A DNA stretch of 64,000 bases from Microvenator marinus (GCF_007993755.1 NZ_CP042467.1:4240001-4304000), one strand, 5' to 3'. Counted from the stretch's first letter, positions 9,241 through 18,395 are shown. Made by a program: numbers and translations. Notes: generated by a model from the sequence alone, not told the origin.

Positions 9241-10529
9241 GCGAACTCACGTATATCCCTCTTCCTGCCGCGAAAGGCGCACGTCTCGAACTCAGAGACC
9301 TCGCCGATCATCCCTCTTCGCTCCTTCGCGTGATCTGCGACACCGTAGAGAAACCCTGGCTCAAAGGACTGTCTTTGCTTGTCGGGCAGGCCGGCGACCT
9401 AGAGCTCTGGACCATGAATCTCAAGTCCCACGTGGCCGAGAAGTCGGAGGTCGAGCAAGGGCCCTCGGAGTATTCGGACGAGTTCTGGCGCTCGGAAGTC
9501 GCCGCCCTTAAACATCAAGGGCAGGACTCAGAAGTCATCGTTTGCCTCGCGGGTCAACGCCATCGTGACTTTGTGTTGATCAAGGCAAAATTCGAGGGAG
9601 ATTCAAGCTGTCTTAAAGGCCTCGTCGAAGTATTTTCGGAGATTCGGCCGCTCGCGAGAATCACTCTTAACTTCCAGAATTTGCAGCGACTAAGCGCCCG
9701 TGCTTCGGAAGAGATCCGGCACTATCGCGATAAAGAGCGCCGACACTACGTCTTCAAAGAATTGATTCGCGAAAGTCACGAAATGCAGCGGATGTATACG
9801 TCCTTAAACGCGTTTGTGGATATGGATGTCCCAGTTTTGCTCGGCGGCGAAGGGGGCACAGGCAAGGAATTGCTCGCGCGTGCGCTCCATCATCTCTCGA
9901 AGCGCCCCGGTTTGATGGTCGCGCTAAATGTACGCACGACCCCAGCTGATGAGCTTGATACCGACCTCTTCGGTGCCGTTGAAAGCGTCTTCGCCGGGAC
10001 CACGACGGCTAGAAAGGGCGCTTTTGAGTTGGCCGAAAACGGCACGGTCTACCTTCAAGAAATCGACGCGCTCTCGCTCGTCCAACAAGGAAAACTCCTG
10101 CGTGTTCTCGAAGAATCGAAGGTTCGTCGCCGCGGTGCGACACGTTCGTATTCCGTCAGCGCGCGTTTCGTCGCGAGTTGCCATCAAGATTTGAGTGTTC
10201 TCGTGGAAGCGGGTAAATTTCGCGAGGACCTCTACACCTTCCTTTCTCGCCATATCCTTGTGGTGCCGGCGCTCCGAGAGCGAAAGGAAGATATCATGCC
10301 TTTGGCGCGTATTTTCCTGCGTATGTATGCAGAGCGGCATACACGGGCGGCACAAAAATTCGCCGAAGGGGTCTCCGACTTTCTGGTCACGCAGCCATGG
10401 CCAGGGAACGTGCGAGAGCTGCAAACTCGCGTCGAATCGGCTGTTCTACACTCTCAAGGTACTGAAGTACTCTTGAGTGATTTTTGCCCAGGGGGACTCG
10501 ATGTCTCAACCGACCCAATCCAATCATGA
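9237..10529 (+). CDS. Degenerate sigma-54-activator-like AAA+ protein
   Basis: 430 residues from ATG 9237, which overlaps the previous stop (ATGA) and has GAGGAGGT just upstream. Residues 1-170 have no recognised sensor motif. The AAA+ domain (about 175-415) keeps Walker A GGEGGTGKE (203-211), the LRERKEDI segment (346-353) and WPGNVREL (388-395). The sigma-54 contact loop, normally GAFTGA, reads ESVFAGT (249-255), and the Walker B aspartate is replaced in VYLQEID (271-277; normally FLDEIG). There is no C-terminal Fis-type DNA-binding domain. It is therefore unlikely to activate sigma-54 polymerase in the usual way and may be a signalling or scaffold AAA+ protein. The tail overlaps the P-type ATPase gene by 29 bases. 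Confidence 0.85.
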   Translation: MSELTYIPLPAAKGARLELRDLADHPSSLLRVICDTVEKPWLKGLSLLVGQAGDLELWTMNLKSHVAEKSEVEQGPSEYSDEFWRSEVAALKHQGQDSEVIVCLAGQRHRDFVLIKAKFEGDSSCLKGLVEVFSEIRPLARITLNFQNLQRLSARASEEIRHYRDKERRHYVFKELIRESHEMQRMYTSLNAFVDMDVPVLLGGEGGTGKELLARALHHLSKRPGLMVALNVRTTPADELDTDLFGAVESVFAGTTTARKGAFELAENGTVYLQEIDALSLVQQGKLLRVLEESKVRRRGATRSYSVSARFVASCHQDLSVLVEAGKFREDLYTFLSRHILVVPALRERKEDIMPLARIFLRMYAERHTRAAQKFAEGVSDFLVTQPWPGNVRELQTRVESAVLHSQGTEVLLSDFCPGGLDVSTDPIQS

Positions 10530-12360
10530 GCGTCAGTGGCTCACTCAAGAGACCTTAATCGCGGGGTTCGCGCTCCTCGGCATCGCAATTCATCTTGTGA
10601 TGCGCTTTGTGCTCGAATCACCCCATATGGACTGGCCCGTTTTGGTCGTTCTCATCGTGGGCGGAATCCCGCTTGTTTGGGAGCTTCTTGGGCAGCTAAA
10701 AAAGCTTGATTTCGGGGCGGATTGGCTGGCCGGAATAGCGATTGTAACTGCCGCAATTTTGGGCGAATACCTCGCCGGTGCGATCATCGTCCTGATGCTC
10801 TCAGGCGGCGAGGCGCTTGAGCGTTATGCAGCGGGCCGGGCGTCCTCTGTGCTTGAGGCGCTGGCACGCCGCGTGCCAAGTATTGCCCATCGGCTTGAAG
10901 GAGGAGTGCCAGTTGAGGTGGAGCTCAGCTCCATCAAGATCGGTGATGAACTCGTTGTGATGCCGCATGAAATCTGCCCGGTAGATGGTGTGGTGGTGGA
11001 AGGACACGGAGTGATGGATGAGTCCTTCTTGACGGGAGAGCCTTATCTTCTGCCAAAGGCGCCGGGTTCTATGGTGATCTCGGGTGCAGTCAATTCCGAT
11101 GATGCCCTTACGATTCGGGTCGAGAAACTCCCCGAGGATTCGCGCTACGCCCAGATCATGAAAGTGATGCGCGAGTCCGAACAAAAACGCCCTCAGATTC
11201 GACGTCTGGCCGACCAGTTGGGCGCCTGGTACACCCCGCTCGCCGTGGGTGTTGGTGCCGCTGCGTGGGCCTTTAGCGGGGAACCCGGGCGGTTTCTGGC
11301 GGTGATTGTGGTGGCAACCCCTTGCCCACTTTTGATCGGAATTCCGGTGGCCCTGATTGGCTCGATTTCCGTGGCCGCGCGCCGCGGAATCATCATCAAG
11401 GACCCGCGTGTGCTCGAGCAAGTCGGTGAATGCCGAACGCTGATTATCGACAAGACCGGAACTCTGACCTCGGGCAAACCAGCATTGACCGAAATCGATG
11501 GCGTGCTCGCAGATTCAAGAGTTCTTCAGCTCGCGGCTTCTGTTGAAAAGTACTCGAAGCACCCACTCTCTCAGGCGATTCTCGACGCGGCCAAATCTCG
11601 TGGCGTGGCCCTAGTTGCGGCTTCAAGTATCAGCGAGCGCCCAGGGCAGGGGCTCACCGGCGAAGTCGGAGGCGCCCATGTGCGCATCACCAGCCGAAAC
11701 AAACTCGTCAAGTCGGAGCATCCCGACGTGGGGCAGATTCCACCCGTGCAATCTGGTCTTGAATGTGTGGTGCTTGTTGACGAGTCTTACGCAGCGACCT
11801 TCCGGTTTCACGACCAGCCTCGCGCCGAAGGCAGAAGTTTCATCCAACACCTCGAGCCCAAACACCATTTCGAAAAAGTCATGCTCGTCTCCGGAGACCG
11901 TCAGGGTGAGGTCGATTATCTGGCGAAGATCATGGGCATCGAAGACGTCTATGCCGAGCAGAGCCCCGAAGAAAAGGTCGAGATCGTCAAGGCTCAGACA
12001 GCGCATTCGAAGACCCTTTTTGTTGGAGACGGCATAAACGACGCGCCGGCGATGACCCAGGCCACGGTTGGAATCGCTTTTGGCCAAACCCATGAAATTA
12101 CGGCTGAGGCAGCTGGCGCCGTGCTCCTCGACCCGTCTTTGCGAAAGCTCGATGAGCTCATTCACATCGGGCAACGCATGCGAAAGATTGGGCTTGAGAC
12201 CGCTATTGGTGGCATGGTCTTGAGCATGGTCGGGATGGGTTTTGCTGCAGTGGGCCTACTGCCGGCGGTAGCTGGAGCCGTGATGCAGGAAGTGATTGAT
12301 TTACTTGCGGTCCTAAACGCGCTACGAACCTCGCGTCCAAAAAACCTTTCGGATATGTAG
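10501..12360 (+). CDS. P1B-type heavy-metal-transporting ATPase, TPC motif
   Basis: 619 residues from ATG 10501 (GGGGG upstream). P-type ATPase signatures are TGEP (178-181), the phosphorylation motif DKTGT (317-321), SKHP in the nucleotide domain, and GDGINDAP near the C-terminus. The membrane metal-site motif reads TPCP (273-276) rather than CPC or SPC. The usual N-terminal CxxC metal-binding domain is absent. Transport specificity cannot be read with confidence; TPC-type pumps form their own P1B subgroups. The gene start lies inside the end of the degenerate AAA+ gene, so expression is probably coupled. Confidence 0.88.
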   Translation: MSQPTQSNHERQWLTQETLIAGFALLGIAIHLVMRFVLESPHMDWPVLVVLIVGGIPLVWELLGQLKKLDFGADWLAGIAIVTAAILGEYLAGAIIVLMLSGGEALERYAAGRASSVLEALARRVPSIAHRLEGGVPVEVELSSIKIGDELVVMPHEICPVDGVVVEGHGVMDESFLTGEPYLLPKAPGSMVISGAVNSDDALTIRVEKLPEDSRYAQIMKVMRESEQKRPQIRRLADQLGAWYTPLAVGVGAAAWAFSGEPGRFLAVIVVATPCPLLIGIPVALIGSISVAARRGIIIKDPRVLEQVGECRTLIIDKTGTLTSGKPALTEIDGVLADSRVLQLAASVEKYSKHPLSQAILDAAKSRGVALVAASSISERPGQGLTGEVGGAHVRITSRNKLVKSEHPDVGQIPPVQSGLECVVLVDESYAATFRFHDQPRAEGRSFIQHLEPKHHFEKVMLVSGDRQGEVDYLAKIMGIEDVYAEQSPEEKVEIVKAQTAHSKTLFVGDGINDAPAMTQATVGIAFGQTHEITAEAAGAVLLDPSLRKLDELIHIGQRMRKIGLETAIGGMVLSMVGMGFAAVGLLPAVAGAVMQEVIDLLAVLNALRTSRPKNLSDM

Positions 12361-12372
12361 GTTAAAATCTCC

Positions 12373-13701
12373 ATGAAATTCGCAGTACTTTCCTCATTCC
12401 TGGGAGCATTCTTCTCTCTTTTGTTGATCAGCTCCTCAGTGATGGCTCAGTCCGCCCCGGAGTCTGAGCCAGAGGCAGAGACTCAAGATTCGGACGAAGT
12501 CTTTGTGATTTCAGAGGTCGAGATCAACGGCCTTGGGCGCACAAAAGAATTTGTGGTCTGGCGAGAGTTCGACTTCGAACTCCACTCTCCAACTACGCGC
12601 GTGGTACTCGAAGAAAGTGCTCAACGTCTAAGGAACATGGGGCTCTTCGCCAAAGTCGAGTACACCCTTGAGCCCAAAGGCGACTCCCATAAAATTATTT
12701 ATGATGTCTTGGAGCGCTGGACCATTCTTCCCGTGGTCAAGGCGTCGAGCGGTGGAGGGATCAACCAGCTCATCGTGGGACTTTACGATATCAACGTACT
12801 GGGCAGATACCTCGAGATGGGCGGCCAGTACGAGAGGTTAGGCCCTACGAACTCGGGAGTGGTTTGGTTTCGTGACCCGAGGCTCTTTGACCAACGACTC
12901 TGGTTTAGTGCAGACGTTTGGCACGTCAACCGCATCTACACACTCTACGATAACGATGGCGAGGAGGAGGGTGGGTTCTTGTTGCAGCGCAACATGCTGG
13001 CTCTGGCACTCGAGAAAGAGGTCGTCTGGTGGTTCAGGTTCGGAGGGCGCATTCAGGTGGTTCAAGACCAAACATCCCTAAATTTGATCGAAGATGATAT
13101 CCGTCAACTTCAGGCGCGTCGCGGGCTTCCTGAAGATACCTTGCGCATCCAACCGGGCCTCACATTTCAGCTCGGTCGTCTGAATCAGGACAACTACCTT
13201 GTGGAGGGGGCTCAGCTAAATCTGCGTCTCGACGGTACCGATACGATCCTAGGATCCACCTTTTCGTTTGGGTCGATCGAGAGTGATTTGGTCTTGGCGA
13301 AAACCCTTCCTTTCAAAAGCACCATCGCGTTTAGATGGCTCGTTGGAATCTCGAGCACTGAGGCTGAGACGCATTTCTACTATATCGGTGGGTTCGACCG
13401 AGTTCGTGGCTTTTTGGACGCCAGATTTAGGGGGCCTGCCCATACGACCGCGAATCTCGAGTTCCGCATCCCCTCATTGGACACCTCTTGGTTGGTGTTG
13501 CAGCACGTGGGTTTTGTGGACGTGACTTCGGTGGGGCAGGGAGCATCGGATTTCGCAGACATCACGGCGGCTAGTGCAGGTGCGGGCATTCGCCTGATCA
13601 GTCCTCGAATCTATCGACTAACGCTGAGGCTCGACTACGCCGCCTCACTGGTGAATTCGGGCGATTCCGCGATAAGCTTTGGTGTTCAGCAGTTTTTCTA
13701 A
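12373..13701 (+). CDS. POTRA plus beta-barrel outer-membrane protein (BamA/TamA-like)
   Basis: 442 residues. There is a signal peptide ending near VMAQS, then a single POTRA-like domain at about 44-117 (ISEVEINGLGRTKEFVVWREF, SAQRLRNMGLFAKV). A region rich in alternating beta strands follows, containing the conserved barrel-loop motif VRGF (about 343-346, in GGFDRVRGFLDARF), and the protein ends in Phe (VQQFF), as outer-membrane barrels do. One POTRA and a short barrel fit a small Omp85-superfamily member or patatin-type/FhaC-like translocase rather than BamA itself. The gene begins 12 bases after the ATPase gene and ends 10 bases before a small lipoprotein gene. Confidence 0.82.
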   Translation: MKFAVLSSFLGAFFSLLLISSSVMAQSAPESEPEAETQDSDEVFVISEVEINGLGRTKEFVVWREFDFELHSPTTRVVLEESAQRLRNMGLFAKVEYTLEPKGDSHKIIYDVLERWTILPVVKASSGGGINQLIVGLYDINVLGRYLEMGGQYERLGPTNSGVVWFRDPRLFDQRLWFSADVWHVNRIYTLYDNDGEEEGGFLLQRNMLALALEKEVVWWFRFGGRIQVVQDQTSLNLIEDDIRQLQARRGLPEDTLRIQPGLTFQLGRLNQDNYLVEGAQLNLRLDGTDTILGSTFSFGSIESDLVLAKTLPFKSTIAFRWLVGISSTEAETHFYYIGGFDRVRGFLDARFRGPAHTTANLEFRIPSLDTSWLVLQHVGFVDVTSVGQGASDFADITAASAGAGIRLISPRIYRLTLRLDYAASLVNSGDSAISFGVQQFF

Positions 13702-13711
13702 AGAGGTAGTC

Positions 13712-14341
13712 GTGTATTTGAAAAAGTTGCTGGTGTTGAGTGTTGTCGCGATGGCCGGTTGCGTTTCTGGTAGCTACCATACCGCTACACCCATCCCCTC
13801 AGGTGCCGTCGAGTTAGGAATTGCCGCTGGCGTGGTAGCCCAAACGAGACAGGAGCAAGTGTACGACGACTTGATAAACACGTCGGACGGCACATTTTTG
13901 ATGTACGACCTGTTCCTTCGCTACGGGGTCAATAGCTGGAGTGATCTGGGGCTACAGTTTAACATCTTTGGCGCGCTTGCTGGCTCTTTGCGGGCCGACT
14001 ATAACGTCAATCTCATAAACACTGATAGTTTTGCGCTTTCGATTGCTCCGGCACTTCAATTGCTGGGGTCCACAGGTGGAGGTGCGGAGAGGATTTCAGG
14101 TGATCTTGGACTCTTCTTTGATGTGTACAAGTCGCAGTCAACGATCTTCTCGTTGAACCTCAAGCCAGGCTATGAGTACTTTTCAGAGAGCGTTTCGCTA
14201 GGCTCAGGGGTGTTACTTCATCATCGCATCGCGGAGGGTTGGTTCTTAGCGCCTTTTGTTGACGTTTACATGAAGCCGGGTCAGAAAAACTACGCGTTTG
14301 AGTTGTACGGTGGAATTGGTCTGGTGTACCGGATCCTTTAG
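13712..14341 (+). CDS. Small lipoprotein, beta-rich, unknown function
   Basis: 209 residues from GTG 13712, with AAGAGGT just upstream; the open frame extends to 13679 inside the previous gene, but GTG gives a proper signal (YLKKLLVLSVVAMAGC). After the lipobox Cys, the sequence alternates hydrophobic and polar residues (VELGIAAGVVAQ, FNIFGALAGSL, YEYFSESVSLG) and ends ELYGGIGLVYRIL, like a small outer-membrane barrel. It directly follows the Omp85-like gene, so the two may act together at the outer membrane (inference). Confidence 0.65.
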   Translation: MYLKKLLVLSVVAMAGCVSGSYHTATPIPSGAVELGIAAGVVAQTRQEQVYDDLINTSDGTFLMYDLFLRYGVNSWSDLGLQFNIFGALAGSLRADYNVNLINTDSFALSIAPALQLLGSTGGGAERISGDLGLFFDVYKSQSTIFSLNLKPGYEYFSESVSLGSGVLLHHRIAEGWFLAPFVDVYMKPGQKNYAFELYGGIGLVYRIL

Positions 14342-14349
14342 CTTGCCAG

Positions 14350-15423
14350 CTAAGCTGCGGCTTCCATCTCGTCGAAGATGGTGCCGTCAAAGGCGCCAAG
14401 ATCGCCGGCTTCCCACGCCTCAAGCAGCGAGAAGTAGGTGCGGATATGGTCCAAGGCCTCAGACGTCTCTTGTGAACGCGTCACGGCTTTGCGGAAGGAT
14501 TTGCCAAAAACTAGGGGTTCAGCAAAATACTTGGCTACCATCTTGAGACGGTTCAGTGCGGCTCGTTCTGCGCCAAACGCCTCGCTGATTTTCTCGTGGT
14601 AGAGCAGGAGCACACGTTCTCTTTCACGCGCATTGATAACAGGCTGTGGTTCATTGCGCATCCAACGCGCGATCTTGAGTAGAAGCCAGGGGTCCTGAAC
14701 TGCGCCGCGGCCAATCATGACGCCGGCACACCCCGTCTCCTGCATCATCGCGTGTGCGCTCGGAACATCCACAACGTCTCCGTTTCCAAGCACCGGGATC
14801 TTCACCCGTTGCACAGCTTCGGCAATCGGGGTGACGTCGCGAACGCCGCTATAGAGGTCAACTTTGGTACGCCAGTGGATGGTCAGCGCGTCCACGCCCT
14901 CTTCCTGAAAGCGCCAGGCGAGCTCAGGGGCGTTCTTGTTGTCGTGGTCGTAGCCAGTGCGCATTTTGACCGTAAGTGGCACTGTGACCACTTTGCGGAC
15001 CGCACGCACGATTTCCACAGCAAGTTCAGGCTCGCGCATCAATGCAGAGCCGCCCGAGCGCGCGCAAACCTTCTTAGAAGGGCACCCCATATTGATATCC
15101 ACAATGGTGGCACCCAAATCCTGAACTACTGCGGCGGCCTCAGCCATCACGGCCGGGTCGCGACCAAAAATCTGGATCGCGATCGGGTACTCTTCGGGAT
15201 CGAAGGCGATCTCGTCGAGCACCTTACCTTGGGTCTCCGCGATGGATTTTGATGGGAAGAACTCCGTGTAGGTCAACCCTGGCCCGCCAAGCGAGCGGAT
15301 TAGCCGGCGGAACACGATATTGGTCACACCTTCCATGGGCGCCAGAACGACAGCCGGGGAAATCGTGATGCCGCCTACATCGTAAGAAATCTTCTCGGGT
15401 GAGGGAGGTAGTTGTTCGTTCAT
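14350..15423 (-). CDS. dus: tRNA-dihydrouridine synthase (Dus family)
   Basis: 357 residues from ATG 15423; the open frame extends to a GTG at 15462, but that would overlap the upstream gene. It is an FMN-dependent enzyme that reduces uridine to dihydrouridine in tRNA. The FMN-barrel start LAPMEGVTN (28-36) is seen, as is DINMGCPSKKV with the catalytic Cys at 114. SGGSALM, the VPLTVKMRTGYD strand and the C-terminal phosphate-binding GNGDV and GVMIGRGA motifs also match. Length is normal for DusA/B/C-type enzymes; the subfamily cannot be fixed. It converges on the small lipoprotein gene that ends at 14341. Confidence 0.93.
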   Translation of the reverse strand: MNEQLPPSPEKISYDVGGITISPAVVLAPMEGVTNIVFRRLIRSLGGPGLTYTEFFPSKSIAETQGKVLDEIAFDPEEYPIAIQIFGRDPAVMAEAAAVVQDLGATIVDINMGCPSKKVCARSGGSALMREPELAVEIVRAVRKVVTVPLTVKMRTGYDHDNKNAPELAWRFQEEGVDALTIHWRTKVDLYSGVRDVTPIAEAVQRVKIPVLGNGDVVDVPSAHAMMQETGCAGVMIGRGAVQDPWLLLKIARWMRNEPQPVINARERERVLLLYHEKISEAFGAERAALNRLKMVAKYFAEPLVFGKSFRKAVTRSQETSEALDHIRTYFSLLEAWEAGDLGAFDGTIFDEMEAAA

Positions 15424-15451
15424 GGTCTCTGGATTTCCGCGTTCAGAGGGG

Positions 15452-16570
15452 TCAATTCCCACCGATGCCGGTGGTCATGGTCCACCAATCGCCATACTGC
15501 GATCCGGGAGCAAGGTAATACCCAATGCCCATGCGGTTGATACCAGAATTCATGATGTTGCGACAGTGCCCCGGACTATTCATCCAACCGTTGACCACGG
15601 TTTGTGCGCTTCCGTATCCGGCGGCCACGTTTTCGCCGCGTGGCTGCCCGTTGTATCCAGCCGTGCCGAGTCGTTGCGAGAAAGACGAGCCGTCCGAGCC
15701 GTCGTGGCCGAGTCGGTTTCTCTCGCCCATATCCACGCTATGACAGCGCGAAGCGATGCGCATTTCGTCGTTCATCTCCACAGGCCCTGCGGGGTCGAAG
15801 CTTCCGTACTGACCACATGTTTGTGTCTGAGCACGAACCTCGTTGACCAACACAATCACCTCGTCCTCCATAGCCGCCCAATTTGAGGGCCACGCTGCGA
15901 TGTCTGTGCAGTCCACCTGGCAGTCGTTGTCGTTGGTGTTGTTGCACGCAGATGGGCAACAGCCGTCATTGTCCACGCAGGCTGTGATGGTGTTTGAAAC
16001 CGTGCATTCGGCGTCACATGTTGCCGCCGCGCCGCTCAAACTCATGGTCACACAGGCATCTGGGCTCTCGCACGTAGTCGGGCAATCACCGTCACAGGTT
16101 TCCTCAGCCTCGACGACCCCGTTCCCACACATCGTCCCGCAGTCGGAGTCCGTCGTGGAATCGCAGGCACTTGGGCAACACCCGTCGCCGTCGGAACACA
16201 TGGTGATCGACGGCTCGGCCTCACACTTCGCATCGCAGGTGGCGGCGCTGCCCACAAGAACTTCAGGGGTACACGCGTCTGAGGTTTGGCACGTGGTTGG
16301 GCAGTTTCCGTCGCAGGTCTCGTCGCCTTCAATCACGCCATTCCCGCACACTTCTTCACAATCCTCGCAGCTCTGGCACTCCGGAATCGGGTCCCACACG
16401 CACTGATTATTCTCACACGCTGTCTTCATGCAGACTTTGAGCTCGCACTGAGCTGCGGTGGTGCATTCAGGTGTGTTGATGCCCGCACGATCGGCGAGTA
16501 TCTGCCCCTCGCATGCTGCTAGGGCGAAGGAGAGGACCAGTAAAGCTATCGCTCTTCGAAGGTTTTTCAT
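15452..16570 (-). CDS. CAP/SCP-domain lipoprotein with Cys-rich repeats (tandem copy 1)
   Basis: 372 residues from ATG 16570 (MKNLRRAIALLVLSFALAAC, lipobox LAAC). The N-terminal half holds repeated Cys modules of the form CGNGVxExxETCDGxCPTTC followed by CxxxDGCCPSAC, seen three times in varied form. The C-terminal 150 residues form a CAP (SCP/PR-1) domain, with RCHSVDMGERNRLGHDGSDG, GENVAAGYGS, SPGHCRNIMN and WWTMTTG carrying the His/Glu/His cavity residues. CAP proteins are secreted and may bind sterols or lipids or act on other cells; the role here is unknown. A second copy lies directly upstream at 16618-17619. Confidence 0.87.
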   Translation of the reverse strand: MKNLRRAIALLVLSFALAACEGQILADRAGINTPECTTAAQCELKVCMKTACENNQCVWDPIPECQSCEDCEEVCGNGVIEGDETCDGNCPTTCQTSDACTPEVLVGSAATCDAKCEAEPSITMCSDGDGCCPSACDSTTDSDCGTMCGNGVVEAEETCDGDCPTTCESPDACVTMSLSGAAATCDAECTVSNTITACVDNDGCCPSACNNTNDNDCQVDCTDIAAWPSNWAAMEDEVIVLVNEVRAQTQTCGQYGSFDPAGPVEMNDEMRIASRCHSVDMGERNRLGHDGSDGSSFSQRLGTAGYNGQPRGENVAAGYGSAQTVVNGWMNSPGHCRNIMNSGINRMGIGYYLAPGSQYGDWWTMTTGIGGN

Positions 16571-16617
16571 AAGGCATAGAGTAAATGAATGTACTCGGAG
16601 CTTCCAGTAGAATTGAC

Positions 16618-17619
16618 TCAGTTGCCGTTGATGCCGCCAACCATGGTCCACCACCGGCCAGAGGTCGCGTGGAGGTAGTACCCAACGCCCACACGGTTGA
16701 TGTTGGGGTTCATCACGTTCGCGCAGTGTCCATCCGAGTTCATCCAACCCTGGACCACGCTAGCTGGCGTCGAATAGCCTTTTCCGGCGTTTTCGTTCGC
16801 CGCGAAACCCGTGTAGCCAGCCGCGGAAGCACGCTGCGAGAACGAGCTACCATCAGACCCCGTGTGCGTCAGAGTGTTATGAACGCCCATATCCACCGAA
16901 TGACAGCGCGAAGCTTCTTGGAGTGTCGGGCTCATCACCAAGGGCCCTGCCGCCGAGAACGTTCCCCGAGTCCCACAATTCTGAGAGCTTGACCGATATT
17001 GGTTGAGCAGGGTCACGACCTCTTGCTCGTAAGTTGCCCAGCCGGTTGGCCACGACGCCGGGTTCCGGCAGTCCACCACACAATCGTCGTCGTTGTTCGC
17101 GTTACAACCCGGCGCACAACATCCGTCATTATTCGTGCAGGTCACGATCGCCTGATAGGAGCACTCGACGTCACAATTTTGAGGAGTTCCGCTCATGGTG
17201 GCGGTCTGGCACACCATCGCTTCACAACTCTGGGGGCAGTTTCCGTCGCAGGTCTCAGGCGCTTCGGTCACACCATTTCCGCAAACAGGCCCCGTCGCCT
17301 GGTCTGGCATATCTGCAACCATGTCCACGGGCATATCCGGGACCATGTCTGCGGGCATGTCCCGAGGCATATCTACGACCATGTCTGCCGGCATATCGGC
17401 CAGAGTCATATCCTCCGTCGCCACATCCAAATCTTGGTCTGGCATCTCAGCAGGCATGTCCGCAACCCCGCCCATATCCAAAAGACCCACATCACCCGAG
17501 CTGGAATCCGGGTTTGAGACGTCGGGAGTCTCGGCCGGATCAACGTCGTAGTTAGTAGTGAGGCTTGCTTCGCACCCACTGACTATCAAAAACAATGAGA
17601 TAAACACGCGTTGAAGCAT
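16618..17619 (-). CDS. CAP/SCP-domain lipoprotein with Asp-Met-Pro linker (tandem copy 2)
   Basis: 333 residues. The signal MLQRVFISLFLIVSGC ends in a lipobox. A long linker (about 45-110) is made of repeated DMPxDM units. One Cys module follows (CGNGVTEAPETCDGNCPQSC, then NNDGCCAPGC), then a CAP domain with RCHSVDMGVHNTLTHTGSDG, NENAGKGY, SDGHCANVMN and RWWTMVGG. The domain order and C-terminal INGN/IGGN ending match the downstream copy, so the pair arose by duplication, but this copy has fewer Cys modules and a far longer linker. A possible -10 element (TATAAC, complement of 17643-17648) lies upstream. Confidence 0.87.
   Translation of the reverse strand: MLQRVFISLFLIVSGCEASLTTNYDVDPAETPDVSNPDSSSGDVGLLDMGGVADMPAEMPDQDLDVATEDMTLADMPADMVVDMPRDMPADMVPDMPVDMVADMPDQATGPVCGNGVTEAPETCDGNCPQSCEAMVCQTATMSGTPQNCDVECSYQAIVTCTNNDGCCAPGCNANNDDDCVVDCRNPASWPTGWATYEQEVVTLLNQYRSSSQNCGTRGTFSAAGPLVMSPTLQEASRCHSVDMGVHNTLTHTGSDGSSFSQRASAAGYTGFAANENAGKGYSTPASVVQGWMNSDGHCANVMNPNINRVGVGYYLHATSGRWWTMVGGINGN
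17300..17465 (-). repeat. In-frame Asp-Met-Pro coding repeat
   Basis: A tract of roughly 12-base units encodes DMPxDM / DMVxDM in the linker of the CAP lipoprotein 16618-17619. It is a low-complexity protein linker, not a DNA element with spacers. Such tracts can change length by slippage or recombination. Confidence 0.7.
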
Positions 17620-17687
17620 AGGAGAACCTTTGGGGCGAATTCGTTATAGCCCAAGTATCTCATAGCTTTGGCGGCGAGTATAGGAGG

Positions 17688-18395
17688 TCAGATAAGGCCA
17701 AGGGCGCTGAGTTCGTCCTCAACAATCGGAGCCCATCCCTGATTGGCTTTCGGGCTCGCCGGCGATGGGTGCAGAATTCGCCCAAACTTCGTACCGGACT
17801 TCTTCAGAGCTCGTTTGGCCTGCTTCTCCGCCCAGGTTCCAACTCCGACCACCATCTCGATCTCCATGGCTTCAACGACCTCTCTGAGCGCGTCGTCACA
17901 TGGTCCGAAGATGGTCTCGCGCTCCTCCTTCGGGAGTTGGTCTGGCGTGCGGTTTCGTCCAGATTCTTCCATGAACGAGAGTGGGCAATAGTTCCAAATG
18001 AAGAACTCCTTGAAGAAGCTTTCCGGCGTCTCGTAGCGCTCTTGGACCCAGCCCCAGAGCCGCGATCCGCTGACTTCGCTTCGGCTGCACTCAAAGCCTT
18101 CAACAAGTCGCTTGGGGTGTTCCAGCGCAGGCTTAGAGACGGGCTTCTCGATGCCAAGGAAGTCACGCACAAATCCCACATCGCCAAAGGGCACTCCCGT
18201 TTGAGCCATTCCCCACGGCCCGGGGTTCATCCCCATGAAGAGGACTTTTGCGCCATGGTCGGCGAACTCAAGATACGCGGCGTGACTCTCCCAAGCGTAG
18301 TCGAGTGGGTTGTAAACATGAGTCACCGGCTCTTGAAACTCGAGGTCGTGAAGTCGGCTCGATAGGCGTTTCGAAATCTCGTGAATTTTGTTCAT
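17688..18395 (-). CDS. SMUG1-like uracil-DNA glycosylase
   Basis: 235 residues. It carries the SMUG1 signature GMNPGPWGMAQTGVPFGD starting at residue 55. The second active-site motif is HPSPASPKANQGW, with His at about 209. These match the single-strand-selective monofunctional uracil-DNA glycosylase family, which removes uracil and oxidised uracil from DNA in base-excision repair. Length is close to the bacterial family norm. SMUG1 is uncommon in bacteria and patchily distributed, so an ancient transfer is possible. The gene stands alone between the CAP pair and apaH. Confidence 0.93.
   Translation of the reverse strand: MNKIHEISKRLSSRLHDLEFQEPVTHVYNPLDYAWESHAAYLEFADHGAKVLFMGMNPGPWGMAQTGVPFGDVGFVRDFLGIEKPVSKPALEHPKRLVEGFECSRSEVSGSRLWGWVQERYETPESFFKEFFIWNYCPLSFMEESGRNRTPDQLPKEERETIFGPCDDALREVVEAMEIEMVVGVGTWAEKQAKRALKKSGTKFGRILHPSPASPKANQGWAPIVEDELSALGLI

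Noticed and set aside
17300-17465. Looks like a short direct-repeat array, possible CRISPR
   Set aside because: Units are about 12 bases, without spacers, in frame and encode Asp-Met-Pro; no cas genes nearby.
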